Both the position numbers and the translations under genes were made by a program. A model generated the notes under the pieces. That model did not search any database, was not told the origin of the DNA, and worked only from the letters and a program-made list of their open reading frames with translations. This document shows positions 14,936-21,152 of a stretch of 21,152 nt of DNA, piece after piece (the first letter of the stretch is position 1; every line of letters starts with the position of its first letter). The stretch spans positions 1 through 21,152 of the forward strand of contig JAZODR010000055.1 in the NCBI GenBank assembly GCA_045597125.1. Direction: 5' to 3'. This DNA is from RGIG5579 sp045597125 (GTDB lineage: Bacteria; Bacillota; Clostridia; Oscillospirales; SIG627).

Positions 14936-17341
14936 TCAGCGAACTTCTTCGCCGAACTTTGCTTTTATTGCGGCTTTATGATTGTACATGGCGGCGTCGG
15001 CGTTTTTGGAAACGGCGGCGAACTCCATACCTTTTTCATAGACACCGAGCCCGCGGGCGACTGAAACAGGCAATTTATCCCCTGCGAAGGTAAAATTTTC
15101 TTCGGCGGTTTTTTCGTCAAACAGTTTGAGAAGTTCCAATCTGTTTTTGAAATCTTCGCCTTCCAAAATTGCGGCAAATTCGTCGCCGCCCGTGCGATAA
15201 GTCAAGCTGTTTTTGAAAACTTTATTGATAACATTGGCGGCGTGGCGCAAAAGTTCGTTACCGGCTTCGTGTCCGTAATTGTCATTAACTTTTTTCAAAA
15301 AATTAGCGTCGAAAATTACGACAGCGTAACTCAAATTTTGCCCGCGTTTATTTTGTTCGTCAAGTTCTTTTGATTTACTCATAAAAGCTGCCGCGTTTCT
15401 CAATCCCGTCAACTTATCCCGGTAGACGTAAAATTCAAGTTTTGTAGCCATTTCACGAATACTGCGGACTAAAATCCCCAATTCGTTGCCGGATTCATAA
15501 GAAATTTTAACATTCAAATCACCGGAGGCGATACGTTTGGCGGCTTCAGTCATACCGGCTAACGGTTTTATAGCTCTTGACGCAAGCACGATACTTACAA
15601 AAGAAATTACCATTGCCACAAGAATAATTGCGGCGATCAGATGCATTAAAATTTTATTGCGGGCGTCGTGCACTTTGCTTAACGGCGTTGCAATTCCCAG
15701 CCACATTCCGTTTGTCAAATACGTTTCTATTTCCTGAAATTCGGGGTTAGGTTGAAAAACCGTACCTTGCGGGAGGTCGCGGTGATACAGCACGATATTA
15801 TTTCTGTCCATTAAATAAACGTAACCGTAATTATAAATGGACATTCGGCGCAGTTCCTGAATAATAAAATTAAAATCAATATCCATTCCTACCACTCCGA
15901 TAAATTTTCCATTTAAGAACATTGGTGCGACATACGATATAACATAAAAGTGCGTCACAGCATCGACATAAGGTTCAATCCACGTTGCGTTGTGACTTCT
16001 CATTGGAATATAAAACCACCCGACGTTTTGTGCATCGTCCGGGTCATACGGAGCAAGATCAATCGGTTCTCTTTCCCAAAATGGAGAAAGTGCGCCTTCC
16101 CAGCGTGCTTCTTCGCGTTGCATAGAGAAACCGCCTTTTGTTCCTTCAATTTCGGGAATAAAGCGCAAATAATATGAAATACTTCCGTCAATTCCCAGCG
16201 CGGTATATCTGAAGTTGGTTTTCATACTTTCAAGATAATTTTTGCGGTATTCTGCGTCGTTTGTCAATCTTTCGTAACTTTCTATTGAAGATACAGCTTC
16301 AAGGGTCATTCCGTTTACAGCTTGCCGTACGAGAAAGAAAGTTCGATACAATCTTTCACGACAAATGACGCTCATTTCGCGCAGTGATTCATTTGTATGG
16401 GCGTTGACGAGGTTACCGACTGCCCAAGAACTGCCGCCGCCGATGACAGTTGCCGTGAAAAAAACTGTTTGCGTTACCAAAAAAACTATTTCCAGCATTA
16501 TGGATCTTCTGTAACGTAAAAGTAAATATAACATCAACACAAGGTAAACATCAATAGCTCCTATACATTCCCAATTGAAATTCATCCACGTTTCTATATT
16601 GTCTATTCCGTAAAGTTGGTCGGTGGTTATATAGCCGACAGCGACCGGAAAGAGTATGTAAAAACCCAGTGCCATAATCCACGCGCGATAACTTTCGTGC
16701 GAAGTGTTAATATCGTCTTCCTCGTGCGTTTCTTCAAGATTTTTTGCCGCAGGATTATAAAATTGGTATTTGCGGTTTACCAAAGAGAAAAACCACGCCA
16801 AGCCGTAAAATATTGCGGTTAGAAAATCGTTTATGAAACAGGTTAAAAAGCACGCCAACATTTTGGAAGATTTACTCAAGCCGAATAAACCGCTTACCAT
16901 TTCCAATTCAGCCGGAGTTGCCGTAACCGTACGAAAGATTGAAGTTACGGTAAATGTAACCAGCAAAATCAAGACGAATTTTCGCAACGTATGAATTGCC
17001 GGTGGAAACGGTTTTCTTTCTGAAAAAACATTCCATTTATGCCACAAGAAGTACGGTAAAAAGCTTGCAAGGAATACCCAACACGCTCTCACAAAATATA
17101 AAAGCCAATCTGAAAAGCCGTGCGCCGTTGCGAGAAAGTTTGTTAATTCCGGTAATGCAAAAAGCGCGCCGCCGTAGACGCCGAGTGCTGCAGGGAGTCC
17201 CCACATTAAGCCCATTACCGGTGGTATAAATGTAGCGATTGTGATAATTTCTTTGGGCATCAGGAATACTGACCCTGTGAAGGATTCAACAGCCCAATAA
17301 AATAGAAACGCCTTGCAAAATCTGAAAAGTTGCAGCTTCAT
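14936..17341 (-). CDS. Polytopic membrane diguanylate cyclase (N-terminal membrane domain, Cache, HAMP, GGDEF)
   Basis: 801 residues. The N-terminal 200 residues hold about five membrane helices, like a MASE-type sensor module. Two or three more helices follow (about 220-305), then a large extracytoplasmic dCache-like region (about 320-560, with WIEPYVDAVTHFYVISY and GYVYLMDRNNIVLYH), a helix at about 565-588, a HAMP linker (SRAIKPLAGMTEAAKRIASGDLNV) and a GGDEF domain starting DKLTGLRN. GGDEF is intact at 718-722, but no RxxD I-site precedes it (FKNSLTYRT), so product inhibition may be absent, unlike the other cyclase here. Its ATG (17341-17339) overlaps the stop of the DctP-type gene, so the two are translationally coupled. 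It probably senses a ligand directly or through that binding protein and makes c-di-GMP. Confidence 0.87.
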   Translation of the reverse strand: MKLQLFRFCKAFLFYWAVESFTGSVFLMPKEIITIATFIPPVMGLMWGLPAALGVYGGALFALPELTNFLATAHGFSDWLLYFVRACWVFLASFLPYFLWHKWNVFSERKPFPPAIHTLRKFVLILLVTFTVTSIFRTVTATPAELEMVSGLFGLSKSSKMLACFLTCFINDFLTAIFYGLAWFFSLVNRKYQFYNPAAKNLEETHEEDDINTSHESYRAWIMALGFYILFPVAVGYITTDQLYGIDNIETWMNFNWECIGAIDVYLVLMLYLLLRYRRSIMLEIVFLVTQTVFFTATVIGGGSSWAVGNLVNAHTNESLREMSVICRERLYRTFFLVRQAVNGMTLEAVSSIESYERLTNDAEYRKNYLESMKTNFRYTALGIDGSISYYLRFIPEIEGTKGGFSMQREEARWEGALSPFWEREPIDLAPYDPDDAQNVGWFYIPMRSHNATWIEPYVDAVTHFYVISYVAPMFLNGKFIGVVGMDIDFNFIIQELRRMSIYNYGYVYLMDRNNIVLYHRDLPQGTVFQPNPEFQEIETYLTNGMWLGIATPLSKVHDARNKILMHLIAAIILVAMVISFVSIVLASRAIKPLAGMTEAAKRIASGDLNVKISYESGNELGILVRSIREMATKLEFYVYRDKLTGLRNAAAFMSKSKELDEQNKRGQNLSYAVVIFDANFLKKVNDNYGHEAGNELLRHAANVINKVFKNSLTYRTGGDEFAAILEGEDFKNRLELLKLFDEKTAEENFTFAGDKLPVSVARGLGVYEKGMEFAAVSKNADAAMYNHKAAIKAKFGEEVR

Positions 17342-18381
17342 TTGCTTACAGCCTCCTTATCCATATCGATACGGAAGGCAGCGCAAGCTTCTGCGCCGTA
17401 TTTTTCCTTGAGTTTTTCGCGCAGGGGCTGTACTTTTTCTTTAAATAATCTTAATTCGGTCGGTGTAAGTTCGATAATTTGCAGACCGTCAGTCTCAAAT
17501 TGTTGACGAATTTTTCTTTCTTCATTTTCCAGATAATCACGACTCCATTCGCAAGCTTCCTTCATTTTTTCGCGCAGTAATGCTTGCGTTTTTGGTTCCA
17601 ACTGTTCAAAAGTTTTTCTGTTTGCCACGAAGAGATAATTTTCGTAAAGGTAATTCCAAACAGTCATATACTTTTGAATTTCGTTAAGACGTCCCGAGCG
17701 CATCAAGAAGAATCCGTTTTCCTGTCCTTCGATATAACCTTGACGAATTGCAATGTTAAGTTCGCTCCAGCCTAAAGGTACGGGCGTTGCGCCGAGTGCC
17801 GAAAAGAAAAGCCGGTAAACTTCACCACCCAATACACGGATTCTCATTCCTCTTAAATCTATCGGAGCACTTACGGGGTTACGGTTGCTTGAAAGTTGAC
17901 GCATTGCGTTATGGGTTGAGCCCAAATAAACCAAGCCGTATTCAGCCAAAACTTTTTCGTAAAAAGCCCCTCCGCTCTCGTCGATAACTTGTCTTGCTTC
18001 TTGATAACTTGAAAACGACCACGGGATTGTTGCTACTTCCAAGCGTGGATCTAACATTGACATAGTGCCGGAAACGTACGCGCCGAGGTCAATTGCGCCT
18101 TCCGTCAATGAACGAACTGCTTCATTTGTATTACCTCCCGTCATTTCGTCATTGGGATAAAATTCGATATTGACATTTCCTCCGGAAGCTTCTTTTACCA
18201 ACTGCGCGAAATGTCGGGCAGTTAGCGTTTCAATTCCAATTTCGGTACCGTTGCCGGTCATTACCAGATGAACTTTTTGATACTCGTCATTACTTTTTAC
18301 AATTTCTTCGGGCTGTTTGCTGCAACCGTTTCCCAAAATCATTACCAAGAATAAAAGCGCAGACACAAAACAACGTTGCAT
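17338..18381 (-). CDS. TRAP-type (DctP) periplasmic solute-binding lipoprotein, probably a receptor
   Basis: The best start is the ATG at 18381 (MQRCFVSALLFLVMILGNGC), which begins a lipoprotein signal with Cys20 and has AAAGGTAG upstream. A longer reading from 18468 would overlap the antitoxin gene and bury the signal. 347 residues. DctP-family features: VSGTMSMLDPRLEVATIPWSF, GMRIRV with the carboxylate-binding Arg, and IRQGYIEGQENG. TRAP receptors bind organic acids such as dicarboxylates or sugar acids. The membrane partners DctQ and DctM are missing; instead the gene is fused in translation to a sensor cyclase. I infer a sensory rather than a transport role. It lies 25 nt after the antitoxin stop. 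An octamer copy on each strand occurs inside (17417, 17570, 18202). Confidence 0.85.
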   Translation of the reverse strand: MQRCFVSALLFLVMILGNGCSKQPEEIVKSNDEYQKVHLVMTGNGTEIGIETLTARHFAQLVKEASGGNVNIEFYPNDEMTGGNTNEAVRSLTEGAIDLGAYVSGTMSMLDPRLEVATIPWSFSSYQEARQVIDESGGAFYEKVLAEYGLVYLGSTHNAMRQLSSNRNPVSAPIDLRGMRIRVLGGEVYRLFFSALGATPVPLGWSELNIAIRQGYIEGQENGFFLMRSGRLNEIQKYMTVWNYLYENYLFVANRKTFEQLEPKTQALLREKMKEACEWSRDYLENEERKIRQQFETDGLQIIELTPTELRLFKEKVQPLREKLKEKYGAEACAAFRIDMDKEAVSK

Positions 18382-18406
18382 TGAAAATCTACCTTTCTTT
18401 TTTGGA

Positions 18407-18619
18407 TTAATTATTTTTGGGATTTTTGATTGAATAGGGCGCAGACAAGAAATTGTTGGAAACTTCAATTTTGAATGGAATGGAACGGGTGCGCACGATT
18501 GCTTTTAAAAAAAGTGTGTACGCTGAAGACAACGTCAACCCCATATCTTCACACAACAATTCAGCTTGTTGTTTTAATTCGCTGTCTACCCTCATTGTTA
18601 CTGTTGTATCTTTTGACAT
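18407..18619 (-). CDS. RelB/DinJ-family antitoxin, no toxin alongside
   Basis: 70 residues. The N-terminus TVTMRVDSELKQQAELLCEDMGLTLSSAYTLFLKA is a ribbon-helix-helix dimerisation and DNA-binding domain as in RelB/DinJ, and IPFKIEV follows where the toxin-binding tail begins. These proteins repress their own operon and neutralise a RelE/YafQ-type nuclease. No toxin gene lies downstream: the next gene, 25 nt on, is the DctP-type receptor. The tail is short and Asn/Lys-rich. It may be an orphan acting as a regulator of the receptor and cyclase genes, or a remnant. GAGGTGAG upstream gives a good start at 18619. Confidence 0.8.
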   Translation of the reverse strand: MSKDTTVTMRVDSELKQQAELLCEDMGLTLSSAYTLFLKAIVRTRSIPFKIEVSNNFLSAPYSIKNPKNN

Positions 18620-18638
18620 TTTCTCTCACCTCGTTTTA

Positions 18639-18672
18639 ATTATAAAGAATTTATCTTGCATTGTAAATGCAA
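18639..18672 (-). promoter_or_regulatory. relB-type promoter with inverted-repeat operator
   Basis: On the minus strand, TTTACA (18667-18662) and TATAAT (18644-18639) are 17 nt apart. TTGCATTGTAAATGCAA (18656-18672), 7-bp arms around GTA, covers the -35. This suits autorepression by the ribbon-helix-helix antitoxin. The promoter may also drive the receptor and cyclase. Confidence 0.65.
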
Positions 18673-18732
18673 TGTAGAAAATGGGAGCTTTGGTACCGGC
18701 AATTTTGTTCAACAAGCTTCTGATGTGGAAAA

Positions 18733-18756
18733 ATTTCGCGTCCGTACGCGGTTTTT
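18733..18756. terminator. Terminator-like hairpin, copy 1
   Basis: ATTTCGCGTCCGTACGCG (18733-18750): arms CGCGT and ACGCG with loop CCGT, then GTTTTT. AAAAATTT precedes it, so it can also act on the minus strand. Confidence 0.6.
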
Positions 18757-18940
18757 CTTTAATTTGTCGTGAAAATTCTCGTTTTAAAAAAAATTCAAAT
18801 TGAAAAAATGGGAACTTTTCATTCTGAAAAAATTTTCCGACGGGAAAATTTAGAAAGAACCCGACGGGCAAATTTACCGAAAAACTTTACACAGGGAAAA
18901 GTTAAAAAAAACTATCTGCCATAAATTCAAATTTTGAAAG

Positions 18941-18965
18941 ATTTCGCGTCCGTACGCGCTTTTTC
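18941..18965. terminator. Terminator-like hairpin, copy 2
   Basis: The same 18 nt as copy 1 (18941-18958), followed by CTTTTTCC. Flanks differ, so the unit was duplicated or independently inserted. Confidence 0.6.
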
Positions 18966-18991
18966 CTTATTTTTTTGAAAAAAAGTGCCAC

Positions 18992-19025
18992 AAAAAAAGC
19001 TCGTGTTTTTATACACAAGCTTTTT
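18992..19025. terminator. Terminator after ugd
   Basis: Arms AGCTCGTGT (18998-19006) and ACACAAGCT (19013-19021) with one mismatch and loop TTTTAT. A run of A on the left (T on minus) follows the hairpin for ugd transcription, and a T run follows on plus. Confidence 0.75.
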
Positions 19026-19085
19026 ACTTTCACGGAGAAAAATTTTATTGGAATAAATTTACATTTCCACGGGACAGAAAAGAAA

Positions 19086-20321
19086 TTAATCCCGTCTGAA
19101 TAAATCCCGGGTATAAACTTTTTGGGCGACGTCATCCAGTGCGCTGTCGTAACGATTTGTGATAATGCAACGACTAAGTTTTTTAAATTTGTCGAGGTCA
19201 TTTACTATTTCACTGTTAAAAAAGGTGGAGCCGTCTTGAAGGGATGGTTCATAAATTATAATCGTTGCGCCTTTTGCCTTGATTCTTTTCATTACACCTT
19301 GAATTGAAGATTGACGGAAATTATCACTTCCGGTTTTCATAGCGAGACGGTACACACCTATAATCACTTTTCCTTCACGTTCACTTGAGAAACTTTCGTT
19401 TTCTTCATACGCGCCGGAAATTTCAAGGACTCTTCCTGCGATAAAATCTTTACGGGTACGGTTACTGTTGACTATTGCCTCAATCAGATTTTCCGGAACG
19501 TCTTGATAATTTGCCAACAGTTGTTTTGTATCTTTGGGTAAGCAGTAGCCTCCGTAGCCGAAGGATGGATTGTTGTAATTGTTGCCGATTCGTGGATCGT
19601 AACAAATTCCCTCGATAATAGATTTAGTATCCAGCCCTTTTATTTCTGCGTAGGTATCGAGTTCATTAAAATAAGCGACGCGCAGTGCCAAATAAGTATT
19701 TGCGAAAAGTTTTACAGCTTCAGCCTCGGTCAATCCCATTACAAGTTTGGGAATATCTTTTTTTAATGCGCTGGAGCTTAAAAGTTCCAGAAACTCATTT
19801 GCGGTTGCGACTTCTTCAGAGTTATTTAAATCTGTTCCGACGATTATTCTTGACGGGTACAAATTATCATACAATGCTTTTGATTCACGCAAAAATTCAG
19901 GGCTGAAAAAAATTTTATTTGTTTTGAAGGTATTTCGCGCAGATTTTGTGAAGCCGACGGGAACAGTACTTTTTATCACGATATTTGTTTTTGAGTTTAT
20001 TTTCAAGATTTTTTCTATTACAGAGTTTACAATAGAGACATCGAAGAAATTTTTTTTTGGGTCGTAATTAGTTGGGACAGCTACAATTACGAATTTTGCA
20101 CTTTGACAAGCAGATAAATCAGTTGTTGCCTTCAAGTCGAGATTTTGTTCAGCGAAATATTTTTCTATGTACTCATCCTTTATTGGGGACTTGCGGGCAT
20201 TAACTGAATCAACTTTTTCTTTTGAAACGTCAATTGCTGTGACGCGATGATTTTGCGCCAGCAGCGTTGCCAAGGATAACCCGACATACCCCAAACCGAA
20301 AACTACAATATTTTCTTTCAT
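19086..20321 (-). CDS. ugd: UDP-glucose 6-dehydrogenase
   Basis: 411 residues. Rossmann NAD site GLGYVGL (9-15, G9xG11xxG14), KSTVPVGFTKSARN (117-130), SPEFLRES (140-147), the binding Lys204 and Asn208, and the catalytic Cys260 in FGYGGYCLPKDTKQLL. This is the form closest to the short enteric and streptococcal enzymes (NRTRKDFIA follows). It oxidises UDP-glucose to UDP-glucuronate in two NAD-dependent steps, for capsule, exopolysaccharide or lipid decoration. No other polysaccharide gene is visible. The start at 20321 is fixed by family alignment and an in-frame TGA upstream, yet the good ribosome site AAGGAGG lies 32 nt away. A terminator follows the gene. Confidence 0.93.
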   Translation of the reverse strand: MKENIVVFGLGYVGLSLATLLAQNHRVTAIDVSKEKVDSVNARKSPIKDEYIEKYFAEQNLDLKATTDLSACQSAKFVIVAVPTNYDPKKNFFDVSIVNSVIEKILKINSKTNIVIKSTVPVGFTKSARNTFKTNKIFFSPEFLRESKALYDNLYPSRIIVGTDLNNSEEVATANEFLELLSSSALKKDIPKLVMGLTEAEAVKLFANTYLALRVAYFNELDTYAEIKGLDTKSIIEGICYDPRIGNNYNNPSFGYGGYCLPKDTKQLLANYQDVPENLIEAIVNSNRTRKDFIAGRVLEISGAYEENESFSSEREGKVIIGVYRLAMKTGSDNFRQSSIQGVMKRIKAKGATIIIYEPSLQDGSTFFNSEIVNDLDKFKKLSRCIITNRYDSALDDVAQKVYTRDLFRRD

Positions 20322-20363
20322 AAAAACTTTGCCGATAAAAAATCAGCAACTTTCCTCCTTGTG

Positions 20364-20380
20364 AATGAATTTAATTCATT
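20364..20380. promoter_or_regulatory. Palindromic operator overlapping the ugd -10
   Basis: AATGAATTTAATTCATT: perfect 8-bp arms around one T, overlapping the -10 and the expected transcription start. Position suits a repressor site; the regulator is not in the window. Confidence 0.55.
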
Positions 20381-20406
20381 ATAGCCAGACGATTTTACTT
20401 TGACAA
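20378..20406 (-). promoter_or_regulatory. ugd promoter
   Basis: On minus, TTGTCA (20406-20401), 17-nt spacer, then a perfect TATAAT (20383-20378). Near-ideal sigma-70 promoter. Confidence 0.75.
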
Positions 20407-20509
20407 TGAATAAAAAGAAGCAGGAAGAAAAAATAGTTATTTTTATGATGGGCGGTCGGGAAAGTTTTTGTTTCTTAAAAAATTTATGACTTGCCGATAT
20501 GAAAGTTAC

Positions 20510-20566
20510 TCGCGCAGGTTCAAAATTCCCCCGTACCCCCGCAATAATTTATTTTCTGTCGCGCAG
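20510..20566 (-). repeat. Two dispersed-motif copies upstream of the last ORF
   Basis: Minus-strand CTGCGCGA at 20517-20510 (AACCTGCGCGA) and 20566-20559 (AATCTGCGCGA), in the intergenic gap. Confidence 0.7.
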
Positions 20567-20585
20567 ATTAAAGAAGGAAGTGAGA

Positions 20586-21152
20586 ATGACGTTGAATGAA
20601 AAAGAAATAAGCGGAAGTAAACGTCGTTCTCAGTTGGGATTGGGAATTTCAGATTGGAATAAAAAAAATTTGCGGGATGTTGAACTCCTTGGTAATATTG
20701 ACGTGGTTTGGTCTAAGGCGGCGCCCCCAAAAAAGAAGAAAAATGCCGATAAAAATAAATTTGGGACGACTAAAGTCGGCGATAAAGAAAATTTAATGGC
20801 GGGGGCGCCGCCGGCAGATAAAAAATTAGATAAAAAATTAGTTACCGCCGATGAAAATAATTTGGGAAGAGTCAAGTCCGAAGGCGAAAAGCGCGTAATG
20901 ACGCCATTTGTTAAAAGTGTTGATGGGTTAGTTTCGTTTCCGCAGGGCAGGGAACTTTCGGCGGATGGAAAAATTTTTTCTTTAGCTGAAGGGGAAAGTA
21001 AATTTAAAGAGAAGTATGAAAATAATCTGAATGAAGCCGGCCGCGGCGGCGCAAATGAAAATAATCTGAAAGCCCCCCGTGCTTTTCAGCCGGCTTCCCC
21101 TCATTCTTTAAAAATTTCAACAACGGCGGGGGCAGCGGCGGGGGCGGCGGCG
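20586..21152 (+). CDS. Low-complexity protein of unknown function, 3'-partial
   Basis: Open from ATG at 20586 through the window end (189 codons with no stop), preceded by GGAAG (20576-20580). I do not recognise it. It is Lys, Asn, Asp and Ala-rich with no signal peptide. SKRRSQLGLGISDWNKKNLR is a plausible folded start, followed by a disordered stretch with PPKKKK and Ala/Gly-rich runs at the end. A 19-codon block is repeated: 20745-20801 (ADKNKFGTTKVGDKENLMA) and 20847-20903 (ADENNLGRVKSEGEKRVMT). No clear promoter seen. Confidence 0.6.
   Translation, partial: MTLNEKEISGSKRRSQLGLGISDWNKKNLRDVELLGNIDVVWSKAAPPKKKKNADKNKFGTTKVGDKENLMAGAPPADKKLDKKLVTADENNLGRVKSEGEKRVMTPFVKSVDGLVSFPQGRELSADGKIFSLAEGESKFKEKYENNLNEAGRGGANENNLKAPRAFQPASPHSLKISTTAGAAAGAAA

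Larger units (their letters stand above)
18674..18991. other. AT-rich intergenic DNA with repeated hairpins
   Basis: No gene I would defend. It holds two copies of an 18-nt terminator-like hairpin sequence, and CCGACGGG at 18837-18844 with CCCGACGGG at 18860-18868. Open frames here (about 81 and 99 codons on minus) look like accidents of AT-rich sequence, being Phe/Lys-rich with no ribosome site. Confidence 0.5.

Noticed and set aside
18626..19201. Minus-strand open frames of 81 and 99 codons
   Set aside because: Phe/Lys-rich reading of AT-rich DNA containing terminator hairpins; no ribosome sites; the second overlaps ugd.
1..21152. CRISPR array
   Set aside because: No regularly spaced direct repeats found in any region.

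Overview
The window reads as a low-to-moderate GC, diderm-style member of the Bacillota. Strong GGAGG-type ribosome binding sites, an opp operon whose OppD has the cysteine-free C-terminus common in Firmicutes, lipoprotein binding proteins, a TRAP-type solute receptor and a DinJ-like antitoxin all fit. A Negativicutes gut or rumen relative is my guess from gene style, not proof.

Layout. (1) 1-5562 looks like a mobile or accessory islet: a 5'-truncated HUH rolling-circle Rep gene, then about 1.2 kb without a credible gene that folds into a long series of hairpins (candidate large structured RNA, plus strand), then a tight three-gene operon of a 52-residue protein, a DndD/SMC-like ATPase and a 159-residue protein I cannot name. 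(2) 5559-6827 (minus) is a class C beta-lactamase-fold serine hydrolase, tail-to-tail with the islet. (3) 6939-12437 is a complete oppABCDF oligopeptide ABC importer with four overlapping gene junctions, a good promoter and a terminator. (4) 12640-17341 plus 17338-18381 holds two convergent signalling pairs. One is a sugar-type periplasmic binding lipoprotein with a membrane GGDEF protein (plus). The other is a TRAP/DctP-type binding protein translationally coupled to a polytopic Cache-HAMP-GGDEF protein (minus). Neither binding protein has transporter genes beside it, so both are likely sensors feeding c-di-GMP synthesis. (5) 18407-18619 is an orphan RelB/DinJ antitoxin with a promoter-embedded inverted repeat. 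(6) 18674-19085 is AT-rich DNA with duplicated bidirectional terminator hairpins. (7) 19086-20321 (minus) is UDP-glucose 6-dehydrogenase with a clear promoter and palindromic operator. (8) 20586 to the window end is a low-complexity, internally repetitive ORF of unknown function.

Two signals stand out beyond the gene list. One is the hairpin array at 1951-2927. Its stems carry a G-U wobble at the same place in three related hairpins, and most of its loops share a CCT(T)TA/ACCT core, with complementary AGAGG linkers after several stems. The other is the octamer CTGCGCGA, found 16 times on both strands (I would expect well under one by chance), half of the copies extended to AAYCTGCGCGA and several in intergenic DNA.
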